NCBI RefSeq assembly: GCF_012932915.1
Contig: NZ_VCQU01000016.1
Location: 30,444 to 94,443, forward strand
DNA: 64,000 bases
Source of the DNA: Antrihabitans stalactiti
GTDB lineage: Bacteria; Actinomycetota; Actinomycetes; Mycobacteriales; Mycobacteriaceae
Direction of reading: 5' to 3'
The position numbers and the translations under genes are program-made. Under the pieces are notes generated by a model that saw nothing but the letters and a program-made list of their open reading frames with translations, was not told where the DNA came from and did not search any database. Below are positions 8,120 to 16,643 of this stretch, piece after piece (positions within the stretch are counted from its first letter, which is position 1; the number at the start of each line of letters is the position of its first letter).

Positions 8120-8725
8120 GAAAAGACGAAGAGATCAGAAGCGGAGGACGAAACGATAAAGCGACAAATGACTGAGTTTGGTTGGGTTGGGTACTGAGCT
8201 TGCGTTTTGTCGGTGCTTGCGTTGGGAAGGCGCGAGCTTCGCCGCGCCGTCGCGGGTGGACGAACGTACAAGGCGGCGGTCTACTGACGGCGCGGACGCG
8301 GTGTTGAGGGTTAGGTCGCGTGAACGCAGCGACGCTGAGGCGGGGCGCGCACGACAGCGTGGTGGCGCGGCGCGTGTCGGATTGACCTGCCGCGGTTGAC
8401 GTGTCGGACGGGCAGTAGGGAATGCGCCGCCTTCGGCGGCGTGGGGTTGGGAGCGTGGTCGGGAGGGTCGTCGTCCGAGTCGCCCAAGCCCACCATGCCG
8501 GGGGCCCGTCCCGTCAACCCACGCTCCCGGGCCCTTCCGCGTGTTCTCCTTCGTCGCCCACGCGCTCCGACCACTTTCACCCAGCCTGCCGGCTGCGGTC
8601 GGCTGCATGTTCTCGCGAGGGAGAAAGTGGCCGACGACGGCCCTCCGCTCTTCGGGGTTGACGGGCCACCCTCGACCTGGTGTCCGTGTGCGTCTCTACC
8701 GACTCGCAGAAAGGCACCTACCGAA

Positions 8726-9322
8726 ATGACCAAGAAAACTGCCCCGCAGATTGCCCCCCACGCTCCGCGCGCTGGCATCATCACCGACATCACCTTCACC
8801 CTTGCGGGTGAACAACGCGGCACTGTCGATGGATTCAATATCGGGACCTACGAAGCGAGGGTTGTGCTCCGTTTAGGCAAGCTGCGAATGACCTTCACCA
8901 GCGCGCAGCAAGCCCAGCATGTGCGCGGGTACTTCGCGATGGCGCGCCAAGGGATGCTGCTGGCTCCGCAGTTCGCGCCGATGCCGCGGGTCGAACTCGA
9001 TGAGCACACCCAAACGAGCATCGTCGCGGTGGAGTGGGTTGCCACCCCCACCGGGAGTGCCAGCATCGAGCAGTTCCGCAATCCGCGCAGCGGGAAGGTG
9101 TCCAACTATGTGGCGCTTCGGATCGGGAATCTCACCTTCCGAATCCTGGACCGGATCGCGCTCGACAGGGTGACCGAGCTGCTCGCAAAAACTCACGGGC
9201 TGGCGTGCGTCGCCTTCCCCAGCGGTGAGGAGTTCACGGTTGATCCGACCGCCGCTGATTGGCACGAGCGAAAGGACGTGCGGTTCGCCCGGATGGGGAC
9301 GGGGTGGGTGCCTACCCGCTAA
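8726..9322 (+). CDS. Hypothetical protein
   Basis: A 198-residue protein I do not recognise. It appears all alpha/beta, with strands such as ITDITFTLAGEQRGTVDGF and EARVVLRLGKLRMTF, and no signal peptide, membrane segment or catalytic motif. The ATG at 8726 has a plausible AAAGG about 12 bases upstream; the same frame is open far upstream but that part looks non-coding. It is isolated between the structured gene-poor region and the DnaA-box-like sites, so it may belong to plasmid maintenance, but that is only positional. Confidence 0.6.
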   Translation: MTKKTAPQIAPHAPRAGIITDITFTLAGEQRGTVDGFNIGTYEARVVLRLGKLRMTFTSAQQAQHVRGYFAMARQGMLLAPQFAPMPRVELDEHTQTSIVAVEWVATPTGSASIEQFRNPRSGKVSNYVALRIGNLTFRILDRIALDRVTELLAKTHGLACVAFPSGEEFTVDPTAADWHERKDVRFARMGTGWVPTR

Positions 9323-9331
9323 GCGGGGCTC

Positions 9332-9359
9332 TTATCCACAGGCCCGGGGCTTATCCCCA
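9332..9359 (+). promoter_or_regulatory. Two DnaA-box-like sites in direct orientation
   Basis: TTATCCACA at 9332-9340 matches the classical DnaA box exactly, and TTATCCCCA at 9351-9359 differs by one base. They are 19 bases apart, start to start, in the gap between two hypothetical genes. No AT-rich unwinding element is obvious next to them, and two boxes alone can occur by chance. Confidence 0.35.
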
Positions 9360-9460
9360 AGTCCCGGGTCTTTCTCGGTCACGGCCATGGCCGAGAGCCA
9401 AAGCGGGGAAATACTCAAGACAGCTGCAACCGCAACCACTCACACGCAGGAGCGCACCTG

Positions 9461-9784
9461 ATGACCACGACCGAATGGCAACTCACGGTTACAACCTTCG
9501 CCGGCGATCTCATCGACGCCCAGCGCGGATGCAGCAACGATCGCAATACCGCGATCTGCGAACTCTTCGCTGCCGCGCATGATCACGTCGTCGAGCGCGA
9601 CACCGACATCTTGCCCGTGTACACCCTGATCCTCGCCGGCCAGATGATCGGCTTCGTGGCAACAGGTCAGACACCAAGAACCAGGCACCCCGATCTCGGC
9701 GGTGTGATCGATCAGCTGCAGGTAGTCGAGACCGCAGTGCGAACTGTCACTTTAGAACGGCGTGAGTTGATTCGGCGCCGATAG
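9461..9784 (+). CDS. Small hypothetical protein
   Basis: A 107-residue protein, probably helical, with a Thr/Val-rich C-terminus ending in basic residues (RRELIRRR). The ATG at 9461 has AGGAG about 8 bases upstream. No domain is recognised and no signal peptide is visible. It is convergent with the HNH-like gene, 44 bases away, and is the last plus-strand gene before the accessory pair. Confidence 0.5.
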   Translation: MTTTEWQLTVTTFAGDLIDAQRGCSNDRNTAICELFAAAHDHVVERDTDILPVYTLILAGQMIGFVATGQTPRTRHPDLGGVIDQLQVVETAVRTVTLERRELIRRR

Positions 9785-9828
9785 TGCCCGCGCACCCACG
9801 AGAGCCGTCTCGGGGTCGAAACGGCGGT

Positions 9829-10680
9829 CTACCGGTGCATTGTGAAGGTGATCGGCCGGTGTTGCCAGCGGTCATTCCAGCGGAACTGGATGGTCTTCGG
9901 CACTCCGTCCAATATCCATGTCAACGAATCGGGACGTTGAAGCACACCGAGCAGAGGATTGATCTTGTCGTCGTGTAGCAGGGCTTCGGACTGGTTAAAG
10001 ATGCACATGGTGAAGCTAACTCCCGCGAGATCTACGATCCCTCCCAACAACGTCCGTGGATCGTGCTTGATGAGCGGCTGAGCGGACCACCATTCGTTGA
10101 TCACAACTTCAGCCCGGGTGAACGGATCGAACTTCAGATGCGAGTTCGATAGGTTGCCTGTGACACCCAACCCCCAGGTTCGGGGCCACTCAGCGCGGTC
10201 CAACAGCAAATCGATCGACTCGTCGGGAATGATCGTGGTGACGCGCTTTCCGTCGCCCTCGGTAAAGACATCCGCGGCGGCGTGAGTGATGATTAGCTTA
10301 AGCACCCATCGCTGAAAGTCGTCCCCCGATACCTCGATCGTTTCCGCTGGGCCCCACTCGCCGCCGCCGTTCTTATATCGAATCGCTATGTCCCGAAGGA
10401 ACGTTGCGAAATCTAGCGCCGTGCTGTCTGCGTCGGAAAGGTCGTTGTTGTGCCGTGTGCATAGCACGTTGGCGACAAAGTTCTTGGGCTTAATGTCGAC
10501 AGGGATGCGATAGTTCGCGGTGGGCTTGATCACCACACTTGGATCGTCGAACGTGTAGAGCTTGATAAGAGCATGGGAGACGTAGTGTTCGCCCGATATC
10601 TTAGTCGAGCACCCGCCTCGCGAATTCGCATAACACTTCGGGTGCTTGTAGGTCAGGTCGGGCGGTTGCCGAACGGTCAT
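9829..10680 (-). CDS. HNH-endonuclease-like zinc protein
   Basis: This 283-residue protein opens with a Cys/His pattern like the treble-clef core of HNH nucleases: HPKCYAN, GGCSTKISGEHYVSHALIK near residues 13-40, then NVLCTRHNNDLSDADS near 90-107. GEH and CxxHNxxLS are the positions expected for the metal-binding His and the structural Cys/His. The remaining 170 residues are unfamiliar. The ATG at 10680 has AAGGGA upstream. It follows the DUF4062 gene by 53 bases on the same strand. Nuclease activity is inference; the pattern could also be only structural. Confidence 0.5.
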   Translation of the reverse strand: MTVRQPPDLTYKHPKCYANSRGGCSTKISGEHYVSHALIKLYTFDDPSVVIKPTANYRIPVDIKPKNFVANVLCTRHNNDLSDADSTALDFATFLRDIAIRYKNGGGEWGPAETIEVSGDDFQRWVLKLIITHAAADVFTEGDGKRVTTIIPDESIDLLLDRAEWPRTWGLGVTGNLSNSHLKFDPFTRAEVVINEWWSAQPLIKHDPRTLLGGIVDLAGVSFTMCIFNQSEALLHDDKINPLLGVLQRPDSLTWILDGVPKTIQFRWNDRWQHRPITFTMHR

Positions 10681-10733
10681 GTGATCCCTTGTCGAGCGTG
10701 CGGTGCGCGTGCTGCCGTGTTCAGCGGCTCGCC

Positions 10734-11651
10734 CTATGTGTTAAGCCATGTCTGACCGGTCAATTGATCAAAGTCGAGAACGGTTGTCGTCTCGATTTCC
10801 TTCCCGGACACGTCGCGATAGGTGAGATTTGCGGTGTGTTTAGTGGGGAGATCGGTTGTGCTTCGTTTGGGCCCGTAGTCCCAGACAGCCTTCCATTCTT
10901 GGCCCGGAACCAAGCAACTGAGAGTGTCTGGAATCGGCAAGTCTTGGATCGGTCGGCCTTCGCTATCGGGGCTCGTTTGCGGTCGTGGATCGATGTTCGG
11001 GCGAATGTCGAAGGCCGGCGCAGTACCGAAATTCCTGATGATGAGGTTTGTGAAGTGCCGATTCTGTGGCTCAAGTTCGAGGTACGCCATTACGTAGGGC
11101 GCTAGGCCGCTTTGCGGCTCAGGGGCATTGGCTTCGAGTCGCAGGCCGTCCCGGACCTTCGCGACGATATCTTGTACTGCACGTCGCGCAAACTCTTCCG
11201 GGTCGTCGAATTCGTGGTAGATCGACGAACTGCCCATGCGATCTTTGTACTTTCGCAGAAGCTTCATCTGCTTTTCGTCGAACGTTTCCGGGGCCACTGG
11301 ACGGCGCGAGAAGTACAACAGCGCTGGTTTCTTCGCGGCGACCACGCGGTCGATTTCGTGCTCACTCGCCGCTGTCTTCTTGTCGGGCATTAGTTGGCCA
11401 ATTCGGGTCCAGAAGATCCCGACTACGAGGTCGCACGTGTCGACTAGTTGCTCGTCGAGGATGTCCTGAGGAAGCTGGCCGACCGTCGGGATGCTGTCTG
11501 TCTCCCACATTCTGGGAAGCAAGACAACTTTGCTAGTCGGAGTGTTGCGCGCGTTGTGTTCCCACATTTCGCGGCGGAGTGCGTCCCGCTCTTCGTGGAC
11601 GTCGCCAGGCGACGCGATGAACACATGGACGACGTGGGCTGTGTAAGTCAC
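10734..11651 (-). CDS. DUF4062 (TIR-like fold) protein
   Basis: This 305-residue protein begins with the DUF4062 signature: HVFIASPGDVHEERDALRREM at about residues 9-29 read in parts, then DLVVGIFWTRIG near 74-85 and SEHEIDRVVAAKKPALLYFS near 95-114. The family has a TIR/flavodoxin-like fold and often heads signalling or defence proteins. Here the C-terminal 125 residues are a beta-rich domain I do not recognise (YVMAYLELEPQNRHFTNLII). The start is a GTG at 11651 with weak RBS support. The HNH-like gene follows in the same direction, suggesting a sensor-effector pair. Confidence 0.65.
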   Translation of the reverse strand: MTYTAHVVHVFIASPGDVHEERDALRREMWEHNARNTPTSKVVLLPRMWETDSIPTVGQLPQDILDEQLVDTCDLVVGIFWTRIGQLMPDKKTAASEHEIDRVVAAKKPALLYFSRRPVAPETFDEKQMKLLRKYKDRMGSSSIYHEFDDPEEFARRAVQDIVAKVRDGLRLEANAPEPQSGLAPYVMAYLELEPQNRHFTNLIIRNFGTAPAFDIRPNIDPRPQTSPDSEGRPIQDLPIPDTLSCLVPGQEWKAVWDYGPKRSTTDLPTKHTANLTYRDVSGKEIETTTVLDFDQLTGQTWLNT

Positions 11652-11995
11652 GTCGACCGTTCTACTCGGCCGCTGCCTGCGTGAAGTTCTCGGGCATACC
11701 GATTTACATGGAAATGTCCCAAACTAACCAGTCCTGGTTGACACAAGATGCTCGTCGGCTCGCAGAATGTAGCCACGGAAGGCGCGCGCGAGCCATGTGT
11801 GCACCACCGCAAAGGGATCGTTGCGAGGTCCGCTGAAGGATTCCTACGTCCATTGGGCGCCGTTGTCGGAAACAACGAGCGAGGCGCGGGCGTCGCGAGT
11901 CAACCTCCCATATTGTGAGGGTTCGACACCAAGAAGTATGTGGTGCTAACTCGTTTGCAGCTGATTGATGTCGCAGCCTTGAAGGGGATGGTTCT
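11652..11995. other. 344-base gap with no intact gene
   Basis: The stretch separates the divergent DUF4062 and NRDE genes. On the minus strand, about 11730-11830 reads as a coding-like segment (AVVHTWLARAFRGYILRADE) ending in a stop, with a further stop upstream. It may be a decayed gene end. I see no RNA gene. GAAGGGGA at 11982-11989 is the likely RBS of the NRDE gene. Confidence 0.35.
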
Positions 11996-12784
11996 GTGTG
12001 TCTGGTCCTGGTCGCATGGCAGGCGCATCCGGAGTTCCCTCTGGTCGTCGCGGCCAATCGCGACGAATTTTATTGGCGCGCAACAGACTCACTCGGATGG
12101 TGGGATGAACCCCGGCGCATCCTGGCAGGTCGCGACAGGTCCAGCGCAGGAACTTGGATGGGAATCACGTCGAACCTGAGGTTCGCAGCTGTCACCAATG
12201 TACGGAGCGGACCACGCAGCGGCGGTGATAAACCGTTGAAGTCACGCGGAAACCTGCCCACCGACTTCATGCGTGCCGACACGACTCCGCAGGACCAGGC
12301 TTCCGCCGTGCACGCCGAGGGTGGCGAGTATGGCGGGTTCAACATGATTTGCTCAGACCTGCGCGACCTGTGGTGGGTGTCGAACCGCTCGCCGAGGTCA
12401 CCGCAGAACGTCGAGCCGGGTATCCATGGAATCTCGAACGCGGCATTGAACACGCCGTGGCCCAAAGTAACTGGCGGGAAGGCCGAGTTCGCGGCTGCGC
12501 TCGCGGCGGACGACGGCTCGGACTCAGCGGTCACTAGTTACTTAGATCTGTTGCACGACAAGAGGTATGCACCTCGAGCTGAGCTTCCACACACCGGCGT
12601 CGATCCCGTCTCGGAGAAGCTGCTGTCTTCTCGCTTCGTTCGGATGGGGTTCTACGGGACCAGGTCGTCGACAGTGCTACGCGTTCGTCGGGACGGGTCC
12701 TTCGATGTGACCGAGCGCCGGTTCGGGCCGCTCCGGCAGATTGGTGAAGCGCGGTTTACGAGCGCGGAGACGCAGCGCTTGTAG
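11996..12784 (+). CDS. NRDE family protein (TANGO2-like, Ntn fold)
   Basis: A 262-residue member of the NRDE/TANGO2 family. The diagnostic block VVAANRDEFYWRAT is at about residues 17-30, and the protein starts M-C-L-V, so Cys2 would be the N-terminal nucleophile typical of Ntn-type relatives. Later conserved elements include TWMGITSNLRFAAVTN, SRGNLPTDF and HGISNAALNTPWPK. The exact reaction is not established for bacterial members; a role in heme or lipid handling is proposed for eukaryotic ones. The start is GTG at 11996 with GAAGGGGA upstream. Its 3' end overlaps the convergent DUF3068 gene by 29 bases. Confidence 0.85.
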   Translation: MCLVLVAWQAHPEFPLVVAANRDEFYWRATDSLGWWDEPRRILAGRDRSSAGTWMGITSNLRFAAVTNVRSGPRSGGDKPLKSRGNLPTDFMRADTTPQDQASAVHAEGGEYGGFNMICSDLRDLWWVSNRSPRSPQNVEPGIHGISNAALNTPWPKVTGGKAEFAAALAADDGSDSAVTSYLDLLHDKRYAPRAELPHTGVDPVSEKLLSSRFVRMGFYGTRSSTVLRVRRDGSFDVTERRFGPLRQIGEARFTSAETQRL

Positions 12785-13862
12785 TTACCTGCCCGTCGGC
12801 CGCTGCCACTTCGCTATCGAAGCCTGGCTCCGGAACGCGGCCTCCCGATCGCCGGGTGAGGACCGCCGCGGCCGCGAACGACAGCAGACCGATGCCCGCG
12901 AGACCTATTGGTCCGTAACGATTTACGAGTAGCAAGTTCGAACGCGCCTCCTTAGCGACGCTCGTGAGGTGTTGGAGCGTTGTGTCGCCGAATTTCGTCC
13001 TCGCATCCAACGTCGTCAATGCGTGCGGGTCGTCGATGCTTCGTGCGAGGTAGCGATGCAGGTGTTCTTCGACCGCCACGATTGCGCCGGAGACCGGTTC
13101 TACCCAGAGGTCGCGTTCGTTCTCGTACCACAAATCGAATGTGACCTGCTGATCCCCGCCGGGGATGCCCCAGTTCGATGCCGCGAGAGTGAGTTTCGCG
13201 TCGGGCTGTCCAATCCTGAGGTTGATTGGATCGAGCTTCTGGTGGAAGTGGTAGAGCTGCATGCCACCTTCGACGCGGTCGTCGTCGGTATAGTCGATCG
13301 GTCGAGTGACCCGGGCGATGGTGTCGAAGTACGGGTATGACGTCCGCTCAGTGTCGAATGGAAATTTGTACTGAAAGCCTTTCCTGACAGCGGAATCCGG
13401 TGGCTTGTTCTGCACCGTCTGGAGGAAACCGGGTGGGTCGGCGACGGGCACCCCCGTCGATCGGTCGAGGGTGACTCGGTCGACCGAGGCGCTAATCGGG
13501 TCGTTGTCGGGCCGGTCGGCGCGATTCATCGACGTCGCCGCTTGCAGGGTGACGACGTCAGCGTCGGACGGGTCTTGAACGGTGACATACACGCGGAAGA
13601 TCAGGGGGACACCGGTTTCAGTGGCGGCATGGCCGTTCGAGGTCTGGGTGATATCGACCAACGAGGACCCGGGCGCGACGGACAGCGTGTTTGCCTCGAT
13701 GTCGAGTGGGATCTTTTCGAGCTTCGGAACGGCGTAAGTCGGAAGGAGAATTGCCGCTGTCAATGTGAACGCACCCAACGCAATCAGCGCACAAACGCCG
13801 GTGCGACGTCGTCGCGATGTGAAGGTCGTCCGGTCGCCGTCTGCGGCCGAGTGTCTGGTCAT
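12756..13862 (-). CDS. DUF3068 / PorA-family membrane protein
   Basis: A 368-residue protein with an N-terminal membrane anchor at about residues 22-45 (GVCALIALGAFTLTAAILLPTYAV), a large extracytoplasmic domain, and a C-terminal helix (GPIGLAGIGLLSFAAAAVL) before a short cytoplasmic tail. The body has the DUF3068 pattern, for example DTIARVTRPIDYTDDDRVEG, and WYENERDLWVEPVSGAIV near residues 265-285. The family is confined to actinobacteria, and some members are called porin PorA. The ATG at 13862 overlaps the upstream stop as ATGA. It is the last gene of the XRE-ImmA-membrane protein operon. Confidence 0.75.
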   Translation of the reverse strand: MTRHSAADGDRTTFTSRRRRTGVCALIALGAFTLTAAILLPTYAVPKLEKIPLDIEANTLSVAPGSSLVDITQTSNGHAATETGVPLIFRVYVTVQDPSDADVVTLQAATSMNRADRPDNDPISASVDRVTLDRSTGVPVADPPGFLQTVQNKPPDSAVRKGFQYKFPFDTERTSYPYFDTIARVTRPIDYTDDDRVEGGMQLYHFHQKLDPINLRIGQPDAKLTLAASNWGIPGGDQQVTFDLWYENERDLWVEPVSGAIVAVEEHLHRYLARSIDDPHALTTLDARTKFGDTTLQHLTSVAKEARSNLLLVNRYGPIGLAGIGLLSFAAAAVLTRRSGGRVPEPGFDSEVAAADGQVTTSAASPRS

Positions 13863-14779
13863 GGCGTGACTCCAGCGTCGAGAATTTCGATCATCATGCG
13901 ATGGGCGGCGAGCGGGTTTCGGCTCGCTTGCCACGCCGCGTGCCGGGTCCGGGGGATGAGACCGGTTTCGAGTACGGCGTTGGATTTCGGCGTCACGGCG
14001 TGCCAGTGCATCGTCAGTTGTCGAATCTGGCGGTACCGGCGCAGCCGCTCAGGCAGTTGGGTGCGCGCGTATATGACTGCGACACAGCAGAAGAGCAGTG
14101 CAGTCAATGACAATAGCGATCGAGATATGAGGATCGTGTGGTCGGTGTACCAGTTGGTGAAACCGAGATCGTCGAGGACGAAGAAGCTGACCTTGTGTAC
14201 ACACCACAGGATCAAGCTCCAACACGTTCCTGCGACAGCGATCAGAACTGTCCGGATAGGGCCATTCTCGACCAGCCGCCAGACCCGACGAAGATAGAAG
14301 AGGCACACAATTGGCGTTGCCGCAGTTGTCGCGAGTATCGCCGCCCAGAACACAGCGAGAGGTCCCGTCGCCCGCAATGGTTCTGTGGGCGCCTCGATGT
14401 CCGGTGCAGGCGAAAGCATGAAGGTCACGATCAGGATCGTCCACAGGATCAGCGTGCCTGCCACGACTCGCCGCATCGATAGTTGATGGCCGGCGACGCG
14501 CAGCACGAGCGTCAATCCATTCCACAAGGCCGCCGTAAGTAGCAGCCAGGCGACAAGACCGGAGATGCCCCAGACACTAGTCAGGGTGTGAAATCGGGGG
14601 TCGATCTGCCCGTACGCGATCGGTTCGATTTGCAAGAGGCTGAAACCCGCCAGCAGCATGAGCAGGTTGGTGAAAGTTCGTGTGTTCGGTCTGTCCCGAT
14701 AGGTCGGCAACCGCAGAGCGATTATCGCAACCAGCATTGTCGGAGCGAGCCACTGAATGAGTCCGTTCATACTCGCCAC
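13859..14779 (-). CDS. MAB_1171c-like multi-pass membrane protein
   Basis: A 306-residue protein with about seven hydrophobic segments in the first 235 residues, including LAPTMLVAIIALRLPTY, VWGISGLVAWLLLTAALW, VVAGTLILWTILIVTFML, FWAAILATTAATPIVCLFYL and SLLSLTALLFCCVAVIYA. A basic cytoplasmic tail follows (PERLRRYRQIRQLTMHWHAV). This matches my recollection of the MAB_1171c family of putative transporters in mycobacteria and relatives, which usually lie next to an XRE regulator and an ImmA-like protease, as here. The substrate is unknown. It overlaps the ImmA-like gene by 13 bases and the DUF3068 gene by 4. Confidence 0.7.
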   Translation of the reverse strand: MASMNGLIQWLAPTMLVAIIALRLPTYRDRPNTRTFTNLLMLLAGFSLLQIEPIAYGQIDPRFHTLTSVWGISGLVAWLLLTAALWNGLTLVLRVAGHQLSMRRVVAGTLILWTILIVTFMLSPAPDIEAPTEPLRATGPLAVFWAAILATTAATPIVCLFYLRRVWRLVENGPIRTVLIAVAGTCWSLILWCVHKVSFFVLDDLGFTNWYTDHTILISRSLLSLTALLFCCVAVIYARTQLPERLRRYRQIRQLTMHWHAVTPKSNAVLETGLIPRTRHAAWQASRNPLAAHRMMIEILDAGVTP

Positions 14780-15321
14780 CCGATCAGAGCCGCGACCCGA
14801 CGTACCAACTCCCTGTCACGTTGCTCGGCTGGTTCGCTATACAACTCTTGGCGTAGCTCGTCGGCGTGCCCCATGATGAGGGTGGCTAGCCATTCCGCTT
14901 CGCGTTCGATCGGATGGGTGAAGTCGGTGCGGGCCAAGCACACTGGGGTGCCTGCGAGGCGCTCGACCATTTCCGGGGTGATTCCCGGTGCGGCTCGCGA
15001 CAGTGTCTGTTCGATGTAGGACTTCAGGCGGGCGGAGTCGGCTCGATGCGCCATCACCACATGCGCGATTTCGTGGCAGATGATGTGTTCTCGGTACTTT
15101 CCGGCGGCGCCCTGTTTGACCAAGACGACATCAACGAGGTCGGTCGGAACCCACAGGCCGGAGATCTCGCCGCGTTCGGAGATGGCGCGGGGGAGTTCTT
15201 CGACCTTGATCAACCTGCCAAGTTGGAATCCGAGGTCGGCGATGAAACGTTCGATCGACCAGGGACGCGAGAACGGCAGTCGTTGGAGTGCAACGGCCGC
15301 TCGGTTGTACGCGGGATCCAT
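14767..15321 (-). CDS. ImmA/IrrE-type metallopeptidase
   Basis: A 184-residue protein with the zinc motif HEIAH at residues 83-87 inside CHEIAHVVMAH. A downstream acidic helix, EREAEWLATLIMGHADEL, supplies the likely third ligand. In the ImmA/IrrE family such proteases cleave a neighbouring XRE repressor to induce the operon. Here the XRE gene lies immediately upstream, overlapping by one base (TGATG). The whole core is present and no disabling change is seen. It could be a lysogeny- or stress-type derepressor of the downstream membrane genes. Confidence 0.8.
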   Translation of the reverse strand: MDPAYNRAAVALQRLPFSRPWSIERFIADLGFQLGRLIKVEELPRAISERGEISGLWVPTDLVDVVLVKQGAAGKYREHIICHEIAHVVMAHRADSARLKSYIEQTLSRAAPGITPEMVERLAGTPVCLARTDFTHPIEREAEWLATLIMGHADELRQELYSEPAEQRDRELVRRVAALIGWRV

Positions 15322-15779
15322 CAGCTCGGCGATGGTGGCGGACTCGCGTATTTTGCTCGGACATTTTTGATGAGAGCACAGAGGTCAGCGACGGTGTCAG
15401 TGCTCAAGCCGTCCGTTCTGCTTCTCAGACCGAGCATGGCCATGTCCTCGTCACGAAGAACGAGGTAGAGGTCCAAGTTTCGATCGATGAGCAATTGGTC
15501 GTCGATCGTGCCGACGAGGTAGTTCTCGTCGGCTGCGAAGTGCCGCGCGATCGCGGACAGCATCGTTGGGTCGGCCTTATCGGTCGCCCCGGACCGTAAC
15601 GCTGCGATCGTTTGCGGAATGACAGGTTTGCCTAGGAGCGTCGAGACCCCTGCGGCGACCTCGGAATCGGTCGGAATGGGCTCATCTCGACGCCGGCTGA
15701 CCTCGAAGAGTCGGCTGATGCGGTAGGACAGGGCAAGACCGCCTTGCGGCAGATCGATTGATGTTCTCTTTTGGCTCAC
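15321..15779 (-). CDS. XRE-family repressor, EspR-like
   Basis: A 152-residue regulator with an N-terminal HTH (LSYRISRLFEVSRRRDEPIPTDSEVAAGVSTLLGK, then IPQTIAALRSGATDKADPTMLSAIARHF). The spacing resembles mycobacterial EspR-type HTH proteins, including the FAADENYLVG segment after the HTH. I chose the GTG at 15779 because GGAGG lies 6 bases upstream on the minus strand; the open frame from 15866 lacks such a site. It is the first gene of a four-gene operon and would be the natural target of the ImmA-like protease. It probably autoregulates. Confidence 0.75.
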   Translation of the reverse strand: MSQKRTSIDLPQGGLALSYRISRLFEVSRRRDEPIPTDSEVAAGVSTLLGKPVIPQTIAALRSGATDKADPTMLSAIARHFAADENYLVGTIDDQLLIDRNLDLYLVLRDEDMAMLGLRSRTDGLSTDTVADLCALIKNVRAKYASPPPSPS

Positions 15780-15923
15780 AACGGACCTCCGGAAATCTCT
15801 CCGAATGACAATTGGCATGGTGGAGATTGGTACCAGCAACGTTGCCGCAATCTCGAATGAACTCACCGACTGCGCTCAGGCAGTCGATGTCTGTGCTTAC
15901 TCCACCGGGCGACGTTCCGCCAC

Positions 15924-16643
15924 TTATCGGGTCGCCGTCGAGTCGTCTCGCTGTGATTCCTCCCATCGTTTCCGAAACGAAGTCTCCATCTCGTCGTCGA
16001 CATCGAGCAGTCGACCAGCCAGCCATCTGCGATAGAGCCGCTGCTCACGTTCGTGTGGATCGTCAGAGTCAGGTGGGGAGTCCAATAGGTGTCCGACTGC
16101 GAACTCTACGATCGGATGCAACGCGACGCCCGGGCCTCCGTTCCGTTCGAGAAGCACTGTGACGTACGCGCCGGAGACGCGAGAGGTGAACCGGTTCAGG
16201 TCTTCGCGGGCGGCCGCCAATTTCGGAATCAAGCCGCCGTTCAACGCTTCTTGTTCAGCGAGGCTGTCATTCAGCACACGTTGGAGTTTGAGCAAATCCG
16301 TGAGGTCGCGGTCCGTCATCACCATTTCGCGGGGACCCAGCGCCAAGGTTTTCACCGCCGACGATGGTTGCTGCGAGTCCTCGATTCGCATGGGCGTTCC
16401 TCCGGCCCAAGTCCGCGCTGCGCTGCCGGGCACCCACTGAAGACTTTCGTCTAACTTTCGGAGCGTGCTGTGATTGGGCCTCTGGCCCGCGCCGGATTCA
16501 ATCTTCCGCAGCGTCGGCCCACTCGGCCCACCGGCTTCCGCGACCTCGTCCTGCGATAGGCCCAAATCCTCACGCCGTGCCTTTGTGACCTGGCCGAAGT
16601 GGATCGGTGAGGGCGCACCAGGGTCGTCCATGAACGCCAGCAT
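15924..16643 (-). CDS. XRE-family regulator with long C-terminal domain
   Basis: A protein of about 239 residues with an N-terminal XRE HTH: FGQVTKARREDLGLSQDEVAEAGGPSGPTLRKIESG, near residues 16-51. A roughly 150-residue helical C-terminus follows (DLTDLLKLQRVLNDSLAEQEAL) that I do not recognise. The start is uncertain: ATG codons at 16643 and 16631 are both in frame and neither has a good RBS. It is divergent from the type IV secretion operon starting near 16.98 kb, which makes it a candidate regulator of transfer genes. Confidence 0.65.
   Translation of the reverse strand: MLAFMDDPGAPSPIHFGQVTKARREDLGLSQDEVAEAGGPSGPTLRKIESGAGQRPNHSTLRKLDESLQWVPGSAARTWAGGTPMRIEDSQQPSSAVKTLALGPREMVMTDRDLTDLLKLQRVLNDSLAEQEALNGGLIPKLAAAREDLNRFTSRVSGAYVTVLLERNGGPGVALHPIVEFAVGHLLDSPPDSDDPHEREQRLYRRWLAGRLLDVDDEMETSFRKRWEESQRDDSTATR

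Larger units (their letters stand above)
7659..8725. other. 1.07-kb gene-poor region, candidate cis-acting origin/transfer region
   Basis: I see no convincing gene in this stretch; the open frames have no family signature or consistent start signals. It contains the terminator at 7777, a large inverted repeat at 8029-8119, a CGCCGCC/GGCGGCG hairpin at 8425-8441 with a 3-base loop, and a separated 10-bp inverted repeat (GGGAGCGTGG at 8449-8458 with its complement at 8519-8528). Clustered secondary structure in a gene-free stretch of a mobile element is typical of oriT or oriV regions. That role is inference. Confidence 0.5.

Noticed and set aside
8396..8725. Upstream extension of the 8726 gene
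   Set aside because: The extension overlaps hairpins and inverted repeats and has no RBS; composition is non-coding.
7659..8725. CRISPR array or tRNA in the gene-poor region
   Set aside because: The repeats present are inverted, not regularly spaced direct repeats, and no cloverleaf could be drawn.
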